Below, piece after piece: positions 59,130 to 64,000 of a DNA stretch of 64,000 nt (positions within the stretch are counted from its first letter, which is position 1; each line of letters opens with the position of its first letter). The notes under the pieces were generated by a model, which was not told where the DNA came from, searched no databases, and saw nothing but the letters and a program-made list of their open reading frames with translations. The translations under genes were made by a program, and so were the position numbers. Source of the stretch: Mucilaginibacter sp. (GTDB taxonomy: Bacteria; Bacteroidota; Bacteroidia; Sphingobacteriales; Sphingobacteriaceae); NCBI RefSeq assembly GCF_028288205.1, contig NZ_JAQBOD010000043.1, positions 1 to 64,000 of the forward strand. Direction: 5' to 3'.

Positions 59130-62100
59130 ATGTATAAAATTAATACTAAAATTCCGTGTGTGCCACCTGGCTACATACATAAATTGTTATTAATTATGAA
59201 GTTAACAACTGTCATATTAATTACCACCCTGCTGCAGGTAAGTGCAAAAACCTTTGCCCAAAAGGTTACCTACAGCAAAAAAGACGCCACGCTGGTCGAT
59301 ATTTTCAAGCAGATAACCATGCAGACGGGTTATAATATACTGTATTCACCCGACCTGATTGATGAAAATTCCAAATTTGATGCGAACTATAGAAACACAG
59401 ATTTCAAAACCATCCTGGACCAGATCATCGATAAAAAAACACAGAAATATACTATTGATAATACGGATATTTTAATTACTAAGGTTAAAGAAAAATCCAC
59501 CTTTGGCAAGCTCATTGACGCCATAATGGCTATCAACGTGCATGGCCGGGTAGTGGATGACCAAAATTCACCCATACCGGGCGCAACCGTAAAATTAAAG
59601 GACGGCAGTCAACTTACTGTGACCGACAAAAACGGAGAATTCATTATAACAGGTGTGGATGATAAAGCGGTTGTAGTTATCACTTTTGTTGGTTTCAAAC
59701 CAAAAGAATTACCTGTGGCGAAAGAGATGGGTAATATCCAGCTGGATGTCAACATTTCTAAACTGGACGAAATAATGGTAATCGGGTATGGAACAACCAC
59801 CCAACGCTTAACCACTGGCGCCGTAGGAAAAGTTACCGCTGCTGAAATTGAACAACAGCCAGTTTCTAACCCTATACTCACGCTGGAAGGAAAAGTTCCC
59901 GGTTTGTTTATTACTCAGAATGCCGGCTATGCAGGGGCAAATATAACCGTCACTATCAGGGGGCAAAATAGCTTATTAGCGGGCGCGCCTCTTTATGTTG
60001 TTGATGGCATCCCGTTTGGCAGCATACCTGTTGAGCAGTCTGTGGGTGGTTTCTCTGCAGGGGGGACAAACGGGTTAAGCCCGTTGAACACTATCAATCC
60101 GGATGATATAGAAAGCATTTCCATATTAAAGGATGCGGATGCCACTGCAATTTACGGTTCGAGAGGTGCTAATGGAGTTATCCTGATCATTACCAAAAAA
60201 GGCAAACCCGGAAATACACGCGTAAATGCAGATGTGTCCAGTGGTTTTGGCAATGTAACGCATAATCTTAATATGTTGTCAACGGCCCAATATTTAAGTA
60301 TACGCAAACAGGCCTTTGTGAACGATAATATCACACCGACAGCGGCAAACGCCCCAGACCTGACATTGTGGGACCAAACGGCAAATACCAATTTCGGTAA
60401 GTTACTGATTGGTCAAACTGCTTACCAAACCAAGGCATCCATGTCTGTCTCAGGTGGCGATACTTATACTCAGTTTTTACTGGGTGGTAATTACCGTCGC
60501 GAATCCGACTCTTTCTACTCCAAGAATGCAGATGATGCCGCACAGTTTAATTTAAGCTTACAACATAAAAGCCATGACGGAAAGTTTGGCGTAAGCGCTT
60601 CAGTAAACTATAACGTGGACAACAACACCCGGCCCAACTATAGCCTGTCGTTCGCAAATTATAGCCTACCGCCAAATTATCCCCTATATAACGCTAATGG
60701 CAGCTTATATTTTGGCACCGGTTACACTAATCCCTTGGCTGGTTTCAATGTTATCAATAACCTCAAAACGGATAACCTGATTGCCAATACCAATTTTCAT
60801 TACCTGATACTGCCGGGTTTAGACCTGATAGCTAACCTGGGTTATAATCGAATCAATGCGGAAGGCTCGTCCATCTCTCCTGCATCGGCCAATAATCCTT
60901 TAACCAATGCTACCCAAACCACCACCCTCAATAGTAATTATGCCGAAACCTTCATTATTGAGCCGCAACTAAATTATACGCATACCTGGGGCAAAGGAAA
61001 ACTCACCGTATTGATCGGGGGGACGTGGCAGGAAACACAGACCGTTCAGCCTTTATTTGTGGTGGGCAGCTTTTCCAATATTGTGCTGGCTAAAAGTTTG
61101 GGCACTTTAACTGTATTAGTTAAATCTTCCGGGTATACAGATTACAAATACGACTCGGGCTTTGGCCGTATAGCGTACGCATGGGACAATAAATATTTAA
61201 TCAGCGGTAACCTGCGCAGGGACGGCTCCTCGCGTTTTGGAGCCGATCGTCAGTTCGGAACATTCGGCAGCCTTGCCGGTGCCTGGATATTTTCCAATGA
61301 AAACTTCGTTAAAGATAACCTGCCATGGTTAAGCTACGGTAAGATCAAGACCAGTTACGGTACAGTAGGGAATGATAAAGCGATTGTCGACTACAGCTAT
61401 GAGGCTACCTACAATTCACAATCAGCGTACGGGGCCGTTAGCGGTTTAACCCCTACACGCTTGGCAAACCCTTATTTACAATGGGAAGTTACCAAGAAAT
61501 TAGATGCCGCTTTGGAGTTGGGATTTCTGGATGACAGAATCTATTTTTCTGCTGATTTTTACCGCAACCGTTCCAATACTCTGCTGGGAAACACTGCGTT
61601 GCCATCCCAGACCGGATTTAGTAGTTACTACGCCAACCTCCCTGCAACCATCCAAAACAAGGGAATTGAACTACAGTTAACCACGGTAAACTTTGCCAAA
61701 ACCAACAAGTTTTCGTGGAGCACTTCATTTAACCTTACTTTACCCAGTAACAAGTTAATTGCATTTCCAAATCTAACCACCTCTACTTCTGCCAATACCT
61801 ATGTGATCGGCCAATCGGTTAATCCTATTCTTGTATATAAGTTTGCCGGTTTTCAAAACGGCATAGCAACTGCACAGGATCTCGACAATGATGGGATAAT
61901 TACATCGGGTATTCATGCGAATGGAAAAGGCGACTATATTGTTGACGGTAGTTATGATCCGAAGCTCTATGGTGGAATAACCAATACGGTTAGTTATAAA
62001 GGCTTTCAGTTGGATTTTACATTCCAGGGCATAAAAAGAAATGCCCAGCGTGGCGATCTTAACTTCGGTGCGTATCCCGGTCGCCAATACAATATTCCGG

Positions 62101-62411
62101 AATCCCTATTGGATCTCCCGGTGAAATATTCGACGACTTCTTCTTCAGCCGCAGGCAGTGCGTGGCGTTACTATACCGGTTCTGACGCAGCTATAGAAGA
62201 TGCTTCTTTTATACGCTTAAAGAATGTTTCACTGGCTTACAACGTACCTCAAGCCTGGTCAAGACGATTAAAGTTATCGTCTCTACAGATCTATCTGCAT
62301 GGAGAGAACCTGTTAACATTTACAAAATACAAGGGGCTTGACCCAGAGACTCTGGGTAGCAGTCTGCCGCCTTTGCGTATGATAGTAGCAGGTATTAAAA
62401 CCACTTTTTAA
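59130..62411 (+). CDS. SusC/RagA-type TonB-linked receptor with STN domain, locus 2
   Basis: A 1093-residue outer-membrane receptor: long n-region and signal (LLLIMKLTTVILITTLLQVSAKTF), STN domain about 45-110 (TLVDIFKQITMQTGYNILYSP), carboxypeptidase-regulatory-like domain about 137-210 (VHGRVVDDQNSPIPGATVKL), plug (IMVIGYGTTTQRLTTGAV, LYVVDGIPFGS, ESISILKDADATAIYGSRGANGV) and a barrel ending MIVAGIKTTF. The signal and STN regions are closely similar to the locus 1 SusC, so the two are paralogues, while the barrel differs and points to another substrate. Confidence 0.94.
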   Translation: MYKINTKIPCVPPGYIHKLLLIMKLTTVILITTLLQVSAKTFAQKVTYSKKDATLVDIFKQITMQTGYNILYSPDLIDENSKFDANYRNTDFKTILDQIIDKKTQKYTIDNTDILITKVKEKSTFGKLIDAIMAINVHGRVVDDQNSPIPGATVKLKDGSQLTVTDKNGEFIITGVDDKAVVVITFVGFKPKELPVAKEMGNIQLDVNISKLDEIMVIGYGTTTQRLTTGAVGKVTAAEIEQQPVSNPILTLEGKVPGLFITQNAGYAGANITVTIRGQNSLLAGAPLYVVDGIPFGSIPVEQSVGGFSAGGTNGLSPLNTINPDDIESISILKDADATAIYGSRGANGVILIITKKGKPGNTRVNADVSSGFGNVTHNLNMLSTAQYLSIRKQAFVNDNITPTAANAPDLTLWDQTANTNFGKLLIGQTAYQTKASMSVSGGDTYTQFLLGGNYRRESDSFYSKNADDAAQFNLSLQHKSHDGKFGVSASVNYNVDNNTRPNYSLSFANYSLPPNYPLYNANGSLYFGTGYTNPLAGFNVINNLKTDNLIANTNFHYLILPGLDLIANLGYNRINAEGSSISPASANNPLTNATQTTTLNSNYAETFIIEPQLNYTHTWGKGKLTVLIGGTWQETQTVQPLFVVGSFSNIVLAKSLGTLTVLVKSSGYTDYKYDSGFGRIAYAWDNKYLISGNLRRDGSSRFGADRQFGTFGSLAGAWIFSNENFVKDNLPWLSYGKIKTSYGTVGNDKAIVDYSYEATYNSQSAYGAVSGLTPTRLANPYLQWEVTKKLDAALELGFLDDRIYFSADFYRNRSNTLLGNTALPSQTGFSSYYANLPATIQNKGIELQLTTVNFAKTNKFSWSTSFNLTLPSNKLIAFPNLTTSTSANTYVIGQSVNPILVYKFAGFQNGIATAQDLDNDGIITSGIHANGKGDYIVDGSYDPKLYGGITNTVSYKGFQLDFTFQGIKRNAQRGDLNFGAYPGRQYNIPESLLDLPVKYSTTSSSAAGSAWRYYTGSDAAIEDASFIRLKNVSLAYNVPQAWSRRLKLSSLQIYLHGENLLTFTKYKGLDPETLGSSLPPLRMIVAGIKTTF

Positions 62412-62420
62412 TTAAACAAC

Positions 62421-63854
62421 ATGAAAAATTTTAGACTATATAAAACAAGTAGCGCCAATCATGGTGCCAACCATAAACCGGTTTTAGTTTATATATTATC
62501 GGTGATTGCCATCATCCTTACATTCGGCTCGCTGAATAGCTGTAAAAAGCTCATCGAGATCAAGCCTTCTACAACCCTGCAGCTTGGCTCGGAAGTGTAT
62601 ACAGATTCAGCCTCTGTTCAAGCTACACTTTCTGGAATGTATGGAAAACTAAGTGTGCTTAGTACCACGAATAGCTATCGCTACAGCATTAGTACGCTTT
62701 GCGGGTTTAGTGCTGATGAACTGAATTATGTAGGCAGTACTTATGATCAATTTATAAATAACGGCATTCAGGTAACTGACGGTAATGTTTCTGATATTTG
62801 GGGTAATTCTTATAGTACAATTTACCTGGCAAACAGTATTATAGAAGGTGTTAGCCAATCTTCCACGATTTCAGACCGCTTTAAAAATCAAGCTATCGCT
62901 GAAGCCAAATTTATACGATCATTCTGTTTTTTTTATTTAGCCAATATCTACGGTGATGTCCCCCTGGTTTTGACCACTAACGTTGCTACTAACGCTGTTA
63001 TGGCCCGAATGCCTGTTGCCACTATTTATAATCAGCTAATTACAGATCTTAAAAGTGCGCAAAGTGTATTGCCAGCCGATTATTCCATATCCGGTACTGT
63101 AAGGACAAGGGCCAATAAATGGGTGGTTACCGCTTTGCTGGCCCGGATTGAATTATATACCAAAAACTGGGCGGAAGCAGAAACACAATCCGGCGCAATA
63201 ATCGGTAACACGGCGCTGTTTAGTTTGCCAACTGATCTCACAAAGGTATTCACACCTACAAGTACGGAAGCCATTTTGCAATTCTACAATGATGCTAATG
63301 GTTATACGGCCTATGCCGGTGCCGTTCTGCCTAACGCGGTGTCTAAAGTGCCGACCTATGTGCTGACCACAGGACTGGTAAATGCATTTGAAGCCGGCGA
63401 TAAGCGGAAGAGTACATGGACGGCAAGTCTCGTTTACAACGGCATAACCTATTATTACCCCTATAAATATAAGAGCATTACCAGCGGTGCCAACGCAGAA
63501 TATTACACTGTTTTCCGGCTGGCCGAGATGTACCTAATCAGGGCTGAGGCACGAGCCGAACAGAATAATATCAGCGGAGCTCAAGCCGACTTGTCAGTGA
63601 TCAGGAACAGGGCTGGTTTGCCTAACACCTTCGCTGCAGACCAAGCTTTGCTGTTACTGGCTACAGAGCAGGAACGTAGAATTGAGTTAAATAATGAATG
63701 GGGTCAACGCTGGCTTGACTTGAAACGAACCGATCGGGTAAACACAGTAATTGGTGCATTAAAGCCCACCTGGAAACCGACTGCTGCGCTATTTCCTGTT
63801 CCTAACACAGAGATCATTAGCAATGCTAACCTGGAACAAAATCCAGGGTATTAA
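62421..63854 (+). CDS. SusD/RagB-type outer-membrane lipoprotein, locus 2
   Basis: A 477-residue surface lipoprotein and SusC partner. Its signal sequence is unusually long, with a 20-residue n-region before the helix (VLVYILSVIAIILTFGSLNS) and lipid Cys41. SusD blocks follow: AIAEAKFIRSFCFFYLANIYGDVPLVL, FRLAEMYLIRAEARAEQNNISGAQADL, NNEWGQRWLDLKRTDRV and LFPVPNTEI. It begins 9 bp after the SusC stop. The AEMYLIRAEAR and RRIELNNEWGQRWLDLKR segments are especially close to the family norm. Confidence 0.95.
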   Translation: MKNFRLYKTSSANHGANHKPVLVYILSVIAIILTFGSLNSCKKLIEIKPSTTLQLGSEVYTDSASVQATLSGMYGKLSVLSTTNSYRYSISTLCGFSADELNYVGSTYDQFINNGIQVTDGNVSDIWGNSYSTIYLANSIIEGVSQSSTISDRFKNQAIAEAKFIRSFCFFYLANIYGDVPLVLTTNVATNAVMARMPVATIYNQLITDLKSAQSVLPADYSISGTVRTRANKWVVTALLARIELYTKNWAEAETQSGAIIGNTALFSLPTDLTKVFTPTSTEAILQFYNDANGYTAYAGAVLPNAVSKVPTYVLTTGLVNAFEAGDKRKSTWTASLVYNGITYYYPYKYKSITSGANAEYYTVFRLAEMYLIRAEARAEQNNISGAQADLSVIRNRAGLPNTFAADQALLLLATEQERRIELNNEWGQRWLDLKRTDRVNTVIGALKPTWKPTAALFPVPNTEIISNANLEQNPGY

Positions 63855-63894
63855 TCAAAATTCAACTATTGTTCATCCATTTAATATTAGAAAT

Positions 63895-64000
63895 ATGAAA
63901 TATCGTAATCTACCCCAATTAAAAAAACTAACCCTTCTTTTTTCTTTGTTACTGGCCTTTATGGCCGCTCAGGGTCAGCAGAAATACACCGTTCGGGTGA
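63895..64000 (+). CDS. Start of an exported protein downstream of SusD (cut by window end)
   Basis: The first 35 codons of a gene that runs beyond base 64000. The visible part is a signal peptide (KKLTLLFSLLLAFMAAQGQQ) followed by KYTVRV. It begins 40 bp after the SusD stop in the same direction, so it belongs to locus 2. By analogy with locus 1 it could be a thioredoxin-like or other surface or periplasmic protein, but nothing in the visible residues decides this. Confidence 0.6.
   Translation, partial: MKYRNLPQLKKLTLLFSLLLAFMAAQGQQKYTVRV

Overview
The window reads as chromosomal DNA of a Bacteroidota bacterium of the Sphingobacteriaceae type, closest in style to Mucilaginibacter or Pedobacter (an inference from gene content, not a database match). 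The supporting signs are AT-rich DNA with few Shine-Dalgarno sites, promoter boxes of the Bacteroidota form TTTG-N19-TAnnTTTG, a short primary sigma factor without region 1.1, a type III glutamine synthetase, SusC/SusD pairs driven by ECF sigma and FecR anti-sigma factors, and TlpA-like thioredoxins with SusCD loci. LAYOUT: 1-3009 is the end of a tryptophan operon (trpD 3' end, trpF, trpB, trpA). 3191-20500 is mostly housekeeping: a hybrid sensor kinase, a YciO/TsaC-like protein, YceI, sucC, a LolD-like ABC ATPase with a small unknown gene and a HAD-like gene, an S41 protease lipoprotein, SMC, an NAD(P)-binding protein, a PhzF-like protein, the primary sigma factor, an MBL-fold hydrolase and lpdA. 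20834-24741 holds an Oar-type TonB-dependent receptor and a small lipoprotein. 24809-36970 holds purM, a ClC channel/transporter, a nitrogen block (glnN, amt, outer-membrane barrel), a TonB protein and purL. 37066-44448 holds a VOC protein, a beta-helix/PDZ protein, trmN6-like, a YfcE-like phosphoesterase, rnhA and a copper P-type ATPase, then tRNA-His and an Lrp regulator. 45764-64000 is accessory: two ECF-sigma/FecR/SusC/SusD loci, with three tandem TlpA-like thioredoxins between them and a decayed gene remnant. WORKING TOGETHER: the two SusCD loci look like cell-surface-signalling uptake systems. Each SusC has an N-terminal STN domain that can contact a FecR protein, which controls an ECF sigma factor. 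In locus 1 all genes are co-directional; in locus 2 the sigma gene is divergent from fecR. Substrates cannot be read from the sequence. The TonB gene at 33811 could energise such receptors. The nitrogen block plausibly takes ammonium across the outer membrane (barrel), through the inner membrane (Amt) and into glutamine (GSIII). UNUSUAL NON-CODING DNA: the most striking signal is a pair of about 210-bp elements in two convergent intergenic spacers (15853-16059 and 41274-41495). Each has three clusters of GTGAAACA-type half-sites with nearly identical internal spacing although the DNA between the clusters has diverged. The half-site equals half of the canonical ParB site parS. Other intergenic elements are a 138-bp multi-stem palindromic element (42161-42298), a GTCATTTCGA inverted-repeat element (37463-37565), several purine/pyrimidine word arrays in inverted pairs around promoters, and perfect palindromes that may be operators (32408-32427 and 45543-45568).
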